Origin: Rhodobacterales bacterium LSUCC0031
Lineage (GTDB): Bacteria; Pseudomonadota; Alphaproteobacteria; Rhodobacterales; Rhodobacteraceae
DNA: 64,000 nucleotides
Assembly: GCA_015689735.1 (NCBI GenBank)
Contig: WVSP01000001.1
Location: 856,001 to 920,000, forward strand
Direction of reading: 5' to 3'
The position numbers and the translations under genes are program-made. Positions within the stretch are counted from its first letter, which is position 1, and the number at the start of each line of letters is the position of its first letter. The notes below the pieces were generated by a model. That model was not told the origin of the DNA and did no database searches. It was given only the letters and a program-made list of their open reading frames with translations. Below are positions 45,681 through 54,671 of this stretch, in pieces.

Positions 45681-47468
45681 CTAGAGAAGCGGCATAAGCC
45701 CCGCTGATTGCAGCGCCTCGAGCCTTGCATAGGCACCGTTCATCGCCATCAACTCGGCATGTGTACCTTGTTCGATCACGCGGCCCCGGTCGATCACCAC
45801 GATGAGGTCGGCGTCACGGATCGTCGAAAGCCGATGGGCGATTACCAGCGTCGTGCGCCCCGCACTCAGCCGCGTCAGCGCTTCCTGCACCAGCTGCTCG
45901 GAGCGCGCGTCAAGCGCCGATGTCGGCTCGTCCAAGAGCAAGATCGGGGCCGCCTTGAGCATGGCGCGCGCGATGGTTACGCGCTGGCGTTGCCCCCCCG
46001 ACAGCGCACTGCCGCGCGGTCCCACCGGGGTGTCGAGGCCCAAGGGCATGGCATCCGCGAATTCCGTGACCGAGGCCGCATCTGCGGCCGCACGCACCGC
46101 ATCGGGTGTCGCATCGAGCCGCCCCAAGCGGATATTCTCCGCGATCGTGGCATCAAACAGCGCCGTTTCCTGCCCGACCATGGCCACCCCATCGCGCAGC
46201 CCATCAAGCTCTAGCCCATCGACGGGTTGACCGCCGATGGTGATGCGGCCCTGATCGGCATCGACGAGGCGGGTCAATAGGCCAAAGATTGTTGTCTTGC
46301 CTGCGCCCGATGGGCCGACAATGGCAGTGGTCTTGCCAAGGGCGGCTGTAAAGCTCAGACCGTTGAGCACGGCCGTATCGCCATAGCTGAAATGCACATC
46401 TTCGAAGCGGATGTCGCCTGTTTGCAGCTTTTGCGGGGTTGTAGGCGGCAAGATGGTGGCGCGGGCTTCGAGCACCTCGTAGAGGCGCGCAAGCGAGGCG
46501 ACGCCGGCCTGCACCTGTCCCGCGATATTCGACAAGCGGCGCAGCGGGTCAAAGATCAGGGCCAGCGCGGTGAAAAAAGACATGAATTGCCCCACCGACT
46601 TTTCGCCCGCGATGATTTGCGCGCCACCATAGTAGAGCACGGCCACGAAGCCCGCCGCCGCGATCAGGTCAATCAAGGCAGGGTTGGCGGCCAGCCCGCG
46701 CTGGGCGCGCAAGGCTTCGCGCAGGAAATGGCGCACTTCGCCGTCGAAGCGGCCTGTCTCGTGGCGTTCAAGCCGATTGAGCTTGATTGACTGGATGCCG
46801 TGAAAGATCTCGTCAAGCTGGGTGGAGAGGCGCGCTGCCGCCTCGCGACTGGCGGCGGTGGTGGCGCGGATATAGCGCTGCAAGCCCAACATCGGCAAAA
46901 CCAGCAAGGGCAGGCCGATCAAGGCAAGCAATGTCCAGCGCCAGTCATTGATCAGCATGACCGTCAAAAGCGAGGCGAAGGTGATCGTATCCCGCCCAAG
47001 CGACATGACGGTTGTTGCGGCCAGCCCTTGCAAGGCCAATGTGTCGCCGCGCACCCGCTCGATCAGCGCACCCGGCGGCGTGCTGCGAAAATAAGCCAGA
47101 TCAAGTGACAACAAATGCTGCAAGAGCCGCGATTGCAGCGATGTGGTGACCTTGAGGCCGATGGACACGACGATCAGCCGTTGCCCAAACCCCGCCACGG
47201 CGCGCAAGCCGAACACACCCGCAATCGCCAAGGCGACCCACCCCACACCCACCATGTTGCTGGCCGAGAAAAGATCGTCGAAAAGCGGTTGGATCAAATA
47301 GGCAAGCGCACCGAGGGCCGCCCCCTCGATCGTCATCAAGATGGCCGCGATGATCAGGCGCGGCCAAAAGACGGCCACATGCTCACGCCACAGCCGTCCT
47401 AACAGATGGCCGGCGGATGCGACAGGTCGCGTGATCTGTGCGGTGTCAATGTCGGATGGATGGGGCAG
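45681..47468 (-). CDS. MsbA-like ABC exporter, fused membrane and ATPase domains, CTG start
   Basis: A 595-residue half-exporter. The N-terminal membrane domain has six helices (about residues 1-320 of the 595), and the ATPase has IVGPSGAGKTTIFGLLTRL, LSGGQRQRVTIARAML and ILLLDEPTSALD. It likely flips lipids or exports a hydrophobic compound. The first standard start, GTG at 47378, begins within the first membrane region and misses the GHLLGRLWREHV segment that family members have. A CTG at 47468 with GGAG nine bases upstream restores it. There is no ATG, GTG or TTG between that frame's upstream stop and 47378. Confidence 0.85.
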   Translation of the reverse strand: MPHPSDIDTAQITRPVASAGHLLGRLWREHVAVFWPRLIIAAILMTIEGAALGALAYLIQPLFDDLFSASNMVGVGWVALAIAGVFGLRAVAGFGQRLIVVSIGLKVTTSLQSRLLQHLLSLDLAYFRSTPPGALIERVRGDTLALQGLAATTVMSLGRDTITFASLLTVMLINDWRWTLLALIGLPLLVLPMLGLQRYIRATTAASREAAARLSTQLDEIFHGIQSIKLNRLERHETGRFDGEVRHFLREALRAQRGLAANPALIDLIAAAGFVAVLYYGGAQIIAGEKSVGQFMSFFTALALIFDPLRRLSNIAGQVQAGVASLARLYEVLEARATILPPTTPQKLQTGDIRFEDVHFSYGDTAVLNGLSFTAALGKTTAIVGPSGAGKTTIFGLLTRLVDADQGRITIGGQPVDGLELDGLRDGVAMVGQETALFDATIAENIRLGRLDATPDAVRAAADAASVTEFADAMPLGLDTPVGPRGSALSGGQRQRVTIARAMLKAAPILLLDEPTSALDARSEQLVQEALTRLSAGRTTLVIAHRLSTIRDADLIVVIDRGRVIEQGTHAELMAMNGAYARLEALQSAGLMPLL

Positions 47469-47562
47469 GGCGGACCGCTCCGGCGTTAGGCGTCTTGTCG
47501 CAACAACAAGTGACCCTTACGCCAAGCGGGCCGTGGCGGCAAGCGACGCTGCGCGCCTGCGC

Positions 47563-48492
47563 CTATCCCACCAGCCAAATCCATACCGAGCCGGTAAGGA
47601 CGGTCAGAACCGTTGCGATCAAGATCGACGAAGCGACAACCCGGCGTGCGGCCCCATACATATCGGCGAAAATGTAGGTGTTGACGCCCGGCGCCATGGC
47701 GGCGGTCACGACGGCGGCGCGCAACTGCTCTTGGTTCAAGCCACCGATGGTCTTGCCCAAGCTCCACGCGATGGTGGGGTGCAAGATCAGCGAAATGCCA
47801 CAAATCATCGCGATCACGCCTGCATCGCCCTCGGGCTTGTAGCGGTATAGGACCCCACCCAAGCCGAAGAGCGCGGCAGGCAAGGCTGCGCGCATCAATA
47901 GCGCCACCGCCTCGTCGATGATGGCGGGTACGGGCAGGCCGCTGAGATTGACCGCAAAGCCAAGCCCGATCCCGATCATCAGCGCATTGCGAAAGATTGC
48001 CCGCGTCACGGTGCGGATGAGCGCGACGCCACCGGTCTCGGCGCGCACGATCTCCATCGAGACGATACCGAGGATGTAGCAGATCGGCGCATGCAGCGCG
48101 ATGATCGCGTAATTCGGCCCAAGGCTGTCGATGCCATAGGCGCGCTCGCCCACCGCGAGGCCCAAGAGCACCGAATTGGCGAAGAGCGCGCAAAAGCCGA
48201 TGGCGACACTGTCAGGCCATGGACGGCCAAAGAACAGCCTTGCGCCGAAAAGCCCCGCGAAGAAACAGATGACCGAGCCACTATAATAGCTCAGCATCAG
48301 GCCAAGATCGAAATCCCGCCCCAGGTCGAGCGTCGAGATTGCGGCAAACAACAAGCACGGTATGGCGAATTTCTGGGTGAAGGCCATCAGCCCATCGACG
48401 GCCGGATCCGAAAAGACCTTGCGCCACACCGCGACATAACCCGCCGCGATCACGAGGAAGACGGGCATCACGATGGTCAGGATATCGCCCAA
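47563..48492 (-). CDS. AEC (auxin efflux carrier) family transporter
   Basis: A 309-residue membrane protein with about ten helices. The AEC pattern shows in GYVAVWRKVFSDPAVDGLMA, FTQKFAIPCLLF and GVNTYIFADMYGAARRVVAS. Bacterial members carry small organic anions. It starts at TTG (48492), four bases after the MBL stop; GAGG of the ribosome binding site lies in the last codons of that gene, so the two are translated together. Confidence 0.88.
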   Translation of the reverse strand: MGDILTIVMPVFLVIAAGYVAVWRKVFSDPAVDGLMAFTQKFAIPCLLFAAISTLDLGRDFDLGLMLSYYSGSVICFFAGLFGARLFFGRPWPDSVAIGFCALFANSVLLGLAVGERAYGIDSLGPNYAIIALHAPICYILGIVSMEIVRAETGGVALIRTVTRAIFRNALMIGIGLGFAVNLSGLPVPAIIDEAVALLMRAALPAALFGLGGVLYRYKPEGDAGVIAMICGISLILHPTIAWSLGKTIGGLNQEQLRAAVVTAAMAPGVNTYIFADMYGAARRVVASSILIATVLTVLTGSVWIWLVG

Positions 48493-48496
48493 TCTG

Positions 48497-49294
48497 TCAG
48501 ACCTCGTAAGTGATGGTCATGCCGTCATGGGCAGGCATGATGTGATCGGGTGTCTCGGCGGCGACCGTCGCATGGTCAAGGTCGATATGCATGTTTGTCA
48601 GCACTGCCCTGCGCGGTTTTACGCGCGCGATCCATTCCAATGTGCGCGCTAGATGGACGTGGCTTGGATGCGGCGTGCGGCGCAGCGCGTCGATGATCCA
48701 GCAATCGAGATGATCGAGAAGCGGCCATGCCGCCTCGGGGATATCCGAGACATCGGGCAGATAGGCCAGATCGCCGATACGAAAGCCCAAGGAATGGATA
48801 TTGCCATGCGTCACCTCGAAGGGTGTCAGCCGGATCGGCCCGCCTGGCCCGTCGATCACGACATCCCCCTCGATCGCATTCAGATCGAGGATCGGCGGAT
48901 AGGCCGATCCCGGCGGTTGCACGAAGGCATAGCCAAACCGGCTGAGCAGGTCGTTTTGCGTTGCCCCATCGGCCCAGACGCCCAAGCGTTTTCGCATGTT
49001 GAACACGATCATCCGCAGATCGTCGAGCCCATGCACATGATCGGCATGGGCATGGGTATAGACCACCCCATCAAGCCGCCCAATCCCAGCATCAAGCAGT
49101 TGCGCGCGCAGATCGGGCGATGTGTCGATCAGCACGGCGGTCTCTGCCCCGTTATCGCGGCGCTGGATCAGAAGCGAACAGCGGCGGCGGTTGTTTTTGG
49201 GATTTGTCGGGTCGCAATCGCCCCATTCGCCTCCAAGGCGCGGCACGCCTCCCGATGATCCACAGCCCAAGATCGTGAAGATCAATTCTGCCAT
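48497..49294 (-). CDS. MBL-fold metallo-hydrolase, PhnP-like
   Basis: A 265-residue metallo-beta-lactamase-fold enzyme starting MAELIFTILGCGSSGGVPRL. It has VYTHAHADHVHGLDDLR (metal motif), and C-terminal HIDLDH. The N-terminal GCGSSGG...C...CDP...NRRRCS pattern is that of PhnP-like cyclic phosphodiesterases. It follows tatD by four bases and precedes the AEC gene. No phn genes are nearby. Confidence 0.88.
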   Translation of the reverse strand: MAELIFTILGCGSSGGVPRLGGEWGDCDPTNPKNNRRRCSLLIQRRDNGAETAVLIDTSPDLRAQLLDAGIGRLDGVVYTHAHADHVHGLDDLRMIVFNMRKRLGVWADGATQNDLLSRFGYAFVQPPGSAYPPILDLNAIEGDVVIDGPGGPIRLTPFEVTHGNIHSLGFRIGDLAYLPDVSDIPEAAWPLLDHLDCWIIDALRRTPHPSHVHLARTLEWIARVKPRRAVLTNMHIDLDHATVAAETPDHIMPAHDGMTITYEV

Positions 49295-49298
49295 CTGC

Positions 49299-50108
49299 TC
49301 ACGCGGCCTTTGCCCAAGCGGCCGCTTTCCAGAACAGCCGATCGAAATTGGCCGAGGTCTGGGCCGCGAAATCGGCGTAACGCATACCGAAGACCTCTGC
49401 ACCGACCTTGGCGGTTAGCGCGGTATAGGCGGGTTCATTACGCTTGCCGCGATAGGGCGGCGGCGCAAGATAGGGGCTATCGGTTTCCAGCAAGATCCGA
49501 TCGACCGGCGCAGCGGCGAATATCTCGCGCAATTCGAGCGATTTGGGGAAGGCCGCGATACCAGACATCGACAGGTAGAAGCCAAGTTCGAGCGCAGCCT
49601 GTGCCAGGGTCGCGCTGGAGCTGAAGCAATGCATGACGCAAGAATAGGCACCCGCGCGATACTCCTCGGTCAGGATGCGGGCCATGTCGTCATCGGCGTC
49701 GCGGGCATGGATGATCAAGGGCAGGCCGGTTTTGCGTGCGGCTGCGATATGGATGCGCAGGCTGTCTTGCTGCACCATGCGGCTTTCGGCGGTGTAGTGG
49801 TAATCAAGCCCGCTTTCGCCGATGCCCACGAATTTCGGATGCCGCGCGAGCGCCTCGAGCTCTGCCAGCGTAGCCATCGGTTCTTCGGCGGCGCTCATCG
49901 GATGGGTGCCAGCGGCCCAGAAAACGGGGTCATGGGTTTCGGCGATGGCGCGCACATGGGGCGCGTGGCGCAGCCTTGTGCAGATCGTGACCATGCGCGT
50001 GACACCCGCAGCGGTTGCACGCGCGACGACCTCGGGCAGTTCCCCCGCAAGGCTGTCAAAGTCGAGATGGCAATGGCTATCGACGATCTGTGGCGGGGTG
50101 TCGGACAT
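49299..50108 (-). CDS. TatD-family metal-dependent hydrolase
   Basis: A 269-residue TIM-barrel nuclease-type protein. It has VDSHCHLDFD at the start, FVGIGESGLDYHY, PLIIHARDADDD, MHCFSSS and LLETDSPYLAPPPYRGKRNEP. Despite the name it is not part of Tat export; related enzymes cut DNA or RNA. It sits between holB and the MBL gene, as in many bacteria. Confidence 0.93.
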   Translation of the reverse strand: MSDTPPQIVDSHCHLDFDSLAGELPEVVARATAAGVTRMVTICTRLRHAPHVRAIAETHDPVFWAAGTHPMSAAEEPMATLAELEALARHPKFVGIGESGLDYHYTAESRMVQQDSLRIHIAAARKTGLPLIIHARDADDDMARILTEEYRAGAYSCVMHCFSSSATLAQAALELGFYLSMSGIAAFPKSLELREIFAAAPVDRILLETDSPYLAPPPYRGKRNEPAYTALTAKVGAEVFGMRYADFAAQTSANFDRLFWKAAAWAKAA

Positions 50109-50127
50109 GAGGCAATCTTGTCGGAGG

Positions 50128-51258
50128 TCAGGCAGTGGGGAGCGTTGCAGCCTGCCGGTCGAGTTCGAGAAACATATCGAATGTGAGCGCGGCCGGGTCA
50201 AGGTTAACTGCGCGCCCCCGTCTGGCCCGTTGGGTCAGCGAAGCGGCGAAATCGGCCCAGCCACGTGCCGCCAAAGGGCTTGGCGACAGCCGCGCCAAAA
50301 GCGCGTCCTCCTCGGGTAGGATCGGCGTCAGCGGCGCGCCCGATGCCCCGCGTCGTGCCAATCGGGCAAGGGCGGTATCGAGCAAGGCCAGCGTCAGGTC
50401 AAAACGCCCCTCCCCTTGTTTGCCCGCGCAGGCATCGGCCAAGTGTAGCGCAAGCGTGCGGTCAAGCCGTGGCACGCCCTGTAGCAGGCGCAACAATTCG
50501 GCATAAAGGCTGAGCCCGTCTTGCGCCAATAGCGCGATAGCCGTGCCGACCGAACCGCCCGCCAATTCGGTCAGGCCCGACATTTCGGCTGGTGGTGCAA
50601 GTCCGGCTTGCTCTAGTGCCTGGCGGAGATCCTCGGGGGCTAGAGGTTGAAAACGCAACACTCGGCAGCGCGAGCGGATGGTGGGCAATAGGCCCGAAGG
50701 GCGATGCGCGATCAAGAACAACACGGCATCGGGCGGCGGTTCCTCGAGTTCTTTCAAGAGTGCGTTTGCGGCGTTGGGGTTCATTTCGTCAGCGCAATCC
50801 ACGATCACGACACGCCGCCCATTGCCATCGGCGGTCATCTGGAAAAAGCTCTTGAGCCGACGCACATCTTCGACGCGGATCACATCGGATAACGCCTTGC
50901 CATCGGTACGGGGGCCGCGCCTTATCAAGCATAGCCCCGGTTCCGAAAGCGCTTTGAGTCGCGAAACGACGGGATGATCGTGATCAATCTCAAGATCGCG
51001 TGGCGGGGGCGGTGCGCCGAAAAGCCCGTCAACTTGGACGATGGGGGTGGCCAGCAAAAACCGGGCGGCGCGCCATGCAAAGCTGGCCTTGCCGATACCC
51101 TTGGGGCCGGTCAAAAGCCAGCCATGCGGCATGCGTCCTGTCGTGAAACTTGCCAAGAATTGCGTTTCGGCATCGGCCTGCCCGAAGAGGCGCACCGTCT
51201 CGCGCGGGTGGGGCGCACCGTCAAGGCGGTCTGGTTCTGGCAAGACGTCATCGCTCAT
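50128..51258 (-). CDS. holB: DNA polymerase III subunit delta'
   Basis: A 376-residue clamp-loader ATPase fold. It has the P-loop-like LLTGPKGIGKASFAWRAARF, IVDCADEMNPNAANALLKEL with the Walker-B position, and a sensor region LFLIAHRPSGLLPTIRSRC (SRC motif). In delta' these sites are degenerate, and here the P-loop ends GKAS. It lies between tmk and tatD, the standard order. Confidence 0.93.
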   Translation of the reverse strand: MSDDVLPEPDRLDGAPHPRETVRLFGQADAETQFLASFTTGRMPHGWLLTGPKGIGKASFAWRAARFLLATPIVQVDGLFGAPPPPRDLEIDHDHPVVSRLKALSEPGLCLIRRGPRTDGKALSDVIRVEDVRRLKSFFQMTADGNGRRVVIVDCADEMNPNAANALLKELEEPPPDAVLFLIAHRPSGLLPTIRSRCRVLRFQPLAPEDLRQALEQAGLAPPAEMSGLTELAGGSVGTAIALLAQDGLSLYAELLRLLQGVPRLDRTLALHLADACAGKQGEGRFDLTLALLDTALARLARRGASGAPLTPILPEEDALLARLSPSPLAARGWADFAASLTQRARRGRAVNLDPAALTFDMFLELDRQAATLPTA

Positions 51259-51286
51259 GGCTGTGCCATAGCATGAGTTGGGGGGG

Positions 51287-51328
51287 CGGAAAACGCGCGT
51301 TTTCCGTATCGGAAAATTTACGATTTCC
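51287..51328. repeat. twin palindrome module after tmk
   Basis: A perfect 20-base palindrome with core AAAACGCGCGTTTT (51287-51306) and a second dyad, GGAAA-N8-TTTCC (51311-51328). They lie in the 96-base gap between the tmk stop and the holB start. Same arrangement as at 26482-26529 and 36023-36070. Confidence 0.75.
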
Positions 51329-51354
51329 AAGAGGAAGCACTGGTAATTTTTGGC

Positions 51355-51984
51355 CTAGCCCAAGCGGTTGGTCACAGAGGCGATGATATCGGCGGTGATC
51401 TCGTCGGGTGCGCGGCTTGCGTCGATCAACACGCAACGCCCCGGCGCTTCGCTGGCCAAGGCCCGAAATCCTTGATGGAGCTTTTTTTGGAAAGCGAGGC
51501 CGAAATCCTCGAAACGATCCTCGCCCGAGCGGCGGGCAAGTCCACGGGCCAAGGCAATCTCGGGGTCGATATCAAGGATCAATGTTAGATCTGGCTCGAT
51601 TGCGATGGCGCGGGCATGGATATCATCGACCATTCCGCGCAGGTCGCCACGCGTGGCCCCTTGGTAGATACGGGTCGAATCCGCGAAACGATCGGTGATC
51701 ACATCCCGCCCCGCGGCGAGGGCCGGGCGGATTGTCCGTTCCAGATGATCGCGACGTGCTGCGGTAAAGAGCAAGATCTCGGTCTCGGGTGACCAGCGTT
51801 CCGGGTCACCTTCGACCAACAGGCGGCGGATCTCTTCGGCGCCGGGCGCGCCGCCGGGTTCGCGCGTCAAGACTGGGTCGCGCCCTTGCGTGCGCAACCA
51901 AGCGGCGAGCGCCTTTGCTTGCGTCGATTTCCCCGAGCCGTCGATCCCCTCAAGGCTGATGAAATGGCCTTTTGTCTGCACCAT
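51355..51984 (-). CDS. tmk: thymidylate kinase
   Basis: A 209-residue kinase making dTDP. It has the P-loop FISLEGIDGSGKSTQAKALA, the DR(Y/F/A) motif DVITDRFADST, and a LID segment ARRSGEDRFED. It is read from an ATG overlapping the carboxypeptidase stop (TGATG at 51982-51986). Confidence 0.96.
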   Translation of the reverse strand: MVQTKGHFISLEGIDGSGKSTQAKALAAWLRTQGRDPVLTREPGGAPGAEEIRRLLVEGDPERWSPETEILLFTAARRDHLERTIRPALAAGRDVITDRFADSTRIYQGATRGDLRGMVDDIHARAIAIEPDLTLILDIDPEIALARGLARRSGEDRFEDFGLAFQKKLHQGFRALASEAPGRCVLIDASRAPDEITADIIASVTNRLG

Positions 51985-53186
51985 CAGCCGTCCATCGGCG
52001 TGGGTGTTGGGCCAAGGACCTCGTCCAAGATTGCGCGCAATGCGGTGCGCAGCCGGACCGCGATGCCACCCTCGGCCACATCGCCCGTTGCCAAAAGGGG
52101 GATGCGATGTTCAATCACATCATCCCCTTCGCCCAGACGCACGACCATCTCGCCCAGCGTGTCGCCGACGGCGATCGGGGCGATCACAGGGCTGACATAG
52201 CTGATCTCGGCGCTAAGGGGAGGCTCGCCCAAGACGGGCAAGAGCAAGGAAAGATCATGCGCAGGGGCGATCGCGACATCCGGACCACTCCCCATGAAGA
52301 CGGGTAGGCGCGCCATTTCCCGTCCTTGGTCTACCACTTGGCGTTCCACGAATTGCCGAAAGGCCCAGTTGAGGATGCGTTCGCTTTCCCTTGCGCGGGC
52401 CTCGGCCGATGGCAGGCCGGTGATCACGAAGGTCACGCGGCGCGACCCCTGCACCGCGGACCCGACTAGGCCGAAACCTGCCTCTTGCGTATGGCCGGTC
52501 TTGAGGCCGTCAGCGCCAATCCCCAATCCCAAAAGCGGGTTGCGGTTGAAGCGGTTGGCTGGTGCGCGGTTCTCGTAATCGAATTCCGTTTCAACAAAGT
52601 ATCGGTAGTACTGCGGATGTGCGGTGATGATCTCTTCGGCTAGAATGCCAAGATCGCGCATGCTCATCACATGGCCCGGCATCGGCCAGCCAGAGGCGTT
52701 CAAGATCGTGGTGGAGGTCATGCCCAGTGCGCGCGCCCGTTCAGTGGCGATGCGGGCAAATCCAGCCTCGGTTCCGTCGGGGCTAAGCGCTTCGGCTAAG
52801 GCCACCGAGGCGTCGTTGCCTGACACGATGATGATACCGCGGATCAAATCCTCGACCGTGGGGCGGTCAGTGGTGTTGAGAAACATGGTTGAGCCGCCAA
52901 AGCTCATCGCATGTGCGCTGACCCCTACCCGCGTCTCGAGGTTTAGTCGCCCATCGCGCAGCGCCTCGAACGCCATCAATAGCGTCATCAGCTTCGACAT
53001 CGAGGCGGGCGGCAGAGGCACATCGGCGTTTTTTGCAAGCAAAACTTGGCCCGAGCCATGGTCAATCACATAGGCAGCAGTGGCTTCGGTGTCATAGCCC
53101 TGTGCAACTGCAGTGCTTGCAATCCAGCCGATAAGCGTCACCAAAATGGCGGTGTTCCGGGTCCAGGTGAACAAGGCAAACCCCAT
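51984..53186 (-). CDS. D-alanyl-D-alanine carboxypeptidase (penicillin-binding protein 5/6 family)
   Basis: A 400-residue cell-wall enzyme with a cleavable signal peptide (about residues 1-28, TAVAQGYDT). The catalytic motifs are SMSK (SxxK), SGN (SxN) and KTGH (KTG), followed by a C-terminal PBP5-type beta domain. It trims the terminal D-alanine of peptidoglycan stems in the periplasm. The start at 53186 precedes the signal; an upstream in-frame start is unlikely. It overlaps tmk by one base. Confidence 0.93.
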   Translation of the reverse strand: MGFALFTWTRNTAILVTLIGWIASTAVAQGYDTEATAAYVIDHGSGQVLLAKNADVPLPPASMSKLMTLLMAFEALRDGRLNLETRVGVSAHAMSFGGSTMFLNTTDRPTVEDLIRGIIIVSGNDASVALAEALSPDGTEAGFARIATERARALGMTSTTILNASGWPMPGHVMSMRDLGILAEEIITAHPQYYRYFVETEFDYENRAPANRFNRNPLLGLGIGADGLKTGHTQEAGFGLVGSAVQGSRRVTFVITGLPSAEARARESERILNWAFRQFVERQVVDQGREMARLPVFMGSGPDVAIAPAHDLSLLLPVLGEPPLSAEISYVSPVIAPIAVGDTLGEMVVRLGEGDDVIEHRIPLLATGDVAEGGIAVRLRTALRAILDEVLGPTPTPMDG

Positions 53187-53208
53187 TGCGACGTCTCGTT
53201 TCTGCGCG

Positions 53209-54081
53209 TCAGCGTGTGACGAAATAGGCATCCGTAAAGCCAAGCCCACGAACAGAAGTAAGAATGGCATCACGCTCCGCCACTGTCGAGGCCGGACCGA
53301 CAACAACCCGCCAGAAGCGGCGCCCGTTGGAAGTTTGATCGTAGATGGTTGGGATCAGCCCGACCCTGCGCAGTGCTTGGCCGGTATTGTTGGCATTCTC
53401 CTCGACCGAAAAGATGCCGATCTGCACAAAGGGTCGCTGCAAGGGTGATCCCACGCTTGTGGTGGCCGGGGGGGCGTTGGCGGTGCTCGTCTCGCTTTCG
53501 GCGATGGCGGCATCGGCAATCGCCGTGATCGGATCACTGAGCGGTGTTGCTGTCACGGCGGGTGCCGAGACCACGGCATCGGCTTGCGGTGGCAAGGCAG
53601 GGGTAGATGGGATGGCCTGGTCGGCAACCTCCTCGCGGCGGAGTGCCGTGACCTGAAGTTGCGTTGGGTCGCCCGCCAACATGTTGAGCGCCGCCGCCGC
53701 ATCCGAAGAGACCATCAATTCCGGGCCTGGGTTGTCACGTTCGCGCCGGAAAAGCGCACCAATCACGAAACGACCGTTTTCGTCATTACGGATGATCACA
53801 CGTTCGGGGTCGGTCGCGGTTGGATGTGCAACCCAGACGCCGCCAAGCGATGGACGTCCGTCCCAAAGACCCTCTTCGGTGAGTTCGAAGATTTCAGGGG
53901 CCTCGACATCGCGTTCGATCAGCCGCGTCGCTCCGATCGATGCCGCTCCGTCGCTGCTTGCACCGCTTGTTCTCAAGCCTGCGAAAGGTTGGAACGTCCC
54001 GTTGCAAGCCGCAAGCGAGAGAAGCGCACAAAAGGCGATGGCCCAACGGGCGCGCAACGCAATCATGGGTGTACTGGTCAT
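53209..54081 (-). CDS. SPOR-domain lipoprotein
   Basis: A 290-residue protein. The signal peptide ends with a lipobox (LSLAACNG, Cys near residue 26). A middle domain (about residues 65-150, SLGGVWVAHPTATDPERVII, VSSDAAAALNML) resembles a double-psi barrel, as in RlpA. A Pro/Ala linker leads to a C-terminal SPOR domain (FVQIGIFSVEENANNTGQAL, RVVVGPASTVAERDAILTSV) that binds denuded septal glycan. It is first in the operon before the D,D-carboxypeptidase, pointing to cell-wall work at division. AGGA sits near the ATG. Confidence 0.85.
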   Translation of the reverse strand: MTSTPMIALRARWAIAFCALLSLAACNGTFQPFAGLRTSGASSDGAASIGATRLIERDVEAPEIFELTEEGLWDGRPSLGGVWVAHPTATDPERVIIRNDENGRFVIGALFRRERDNPGPELMVSSDAAAALNMLAGDPTQLQVTALRREEVADQAIPSTPALPPQADAVVSAPAVTATPLSDPITAIADAAIAESETSTANAPPATTSVGSPLQRPFVQIGIFSVEENANNTGQALRRVGLIPTIYDQTSNGRRFWRVVVGPASTVAERDAILTSVRGLGFTDAYFVTR

Positions 54082-54315
54082 TATCCTGCTCTGTCCGCAC
54101 GCGGCGGGCGCGGTTTGGTGCCTCGGTTATCTGTGTCTTATGTCATCGGTCGCCATCTGGCGCATGAGCTGGCCGACATCTTTGTGTCGAAAGATAGCGT
54201 GTTTGATCACGCCTGAAAACCCGTTTGCAAGACAAGTCATCACCTCTGCGCCGATGCTTGCCTGATCAGCGTGTCTTTTAGAATCAATCGGGTCCCTCTA
54301 GTGGACATTCCACGC

Positions 54316-54405
54316 GGAGGAGTGGCCGAGCGGTTTAAGGCACCGGTCTTGAAAACCGGCGTGCGTGAAAGCGTACCGTGGGTTCGAATCCCACCTCCTC
54401 CGCCA
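54316..54405 (+). tRNA. tRNA-Ser(UGA)
   Basis: A 90-base tRNA. Acceptor arm GGAGGAG with CTCCTCC; anticodon stem CCGGT/ACCGG and loop CTTGAAA with anticodon TGA; a long variable arm; T arm GGTTCGAATCC; CCA encoded. It marks the boundary with the lower-GC island that follows. Confidence 0.96.
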
Positions 54406-54671
54406 CTTTGACCACCCTCCTTGTGATGGCAGACGCTCGCTCCCTTGTTTCGCTCGTGTTGCCGCGGGGTGGGCCAGGGTCATCAGCGATAGAAACGACC
54501 ATCGAACCCGACATCACCCCGGTTTTCGGTGCGCTGCCACTCGCGGCGTTCGATAGACATTTTGGACGCCGAATTCCCCTTTGAATACCGAGTGAAAGGC
54601 TTCGTCGCCTGGCCAGCATCATCGTGCAAACTCGACAACATCCCGACCAAACCTGTCCTCGGGAAAGTTGC
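54406..54671. other. gene-free stretch between tRNA-Ser and the recombinase
   Basis: This 266-bp stretch contains no gene I can support. Frames here that read through the tRNA give the EEVGFEPTVRF-type artefact known from antisense tRNA-Ser. No copy of the tRNA 3' end was seen elsewhere in the window that would mark an attachment site. Confidence 0.5.
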
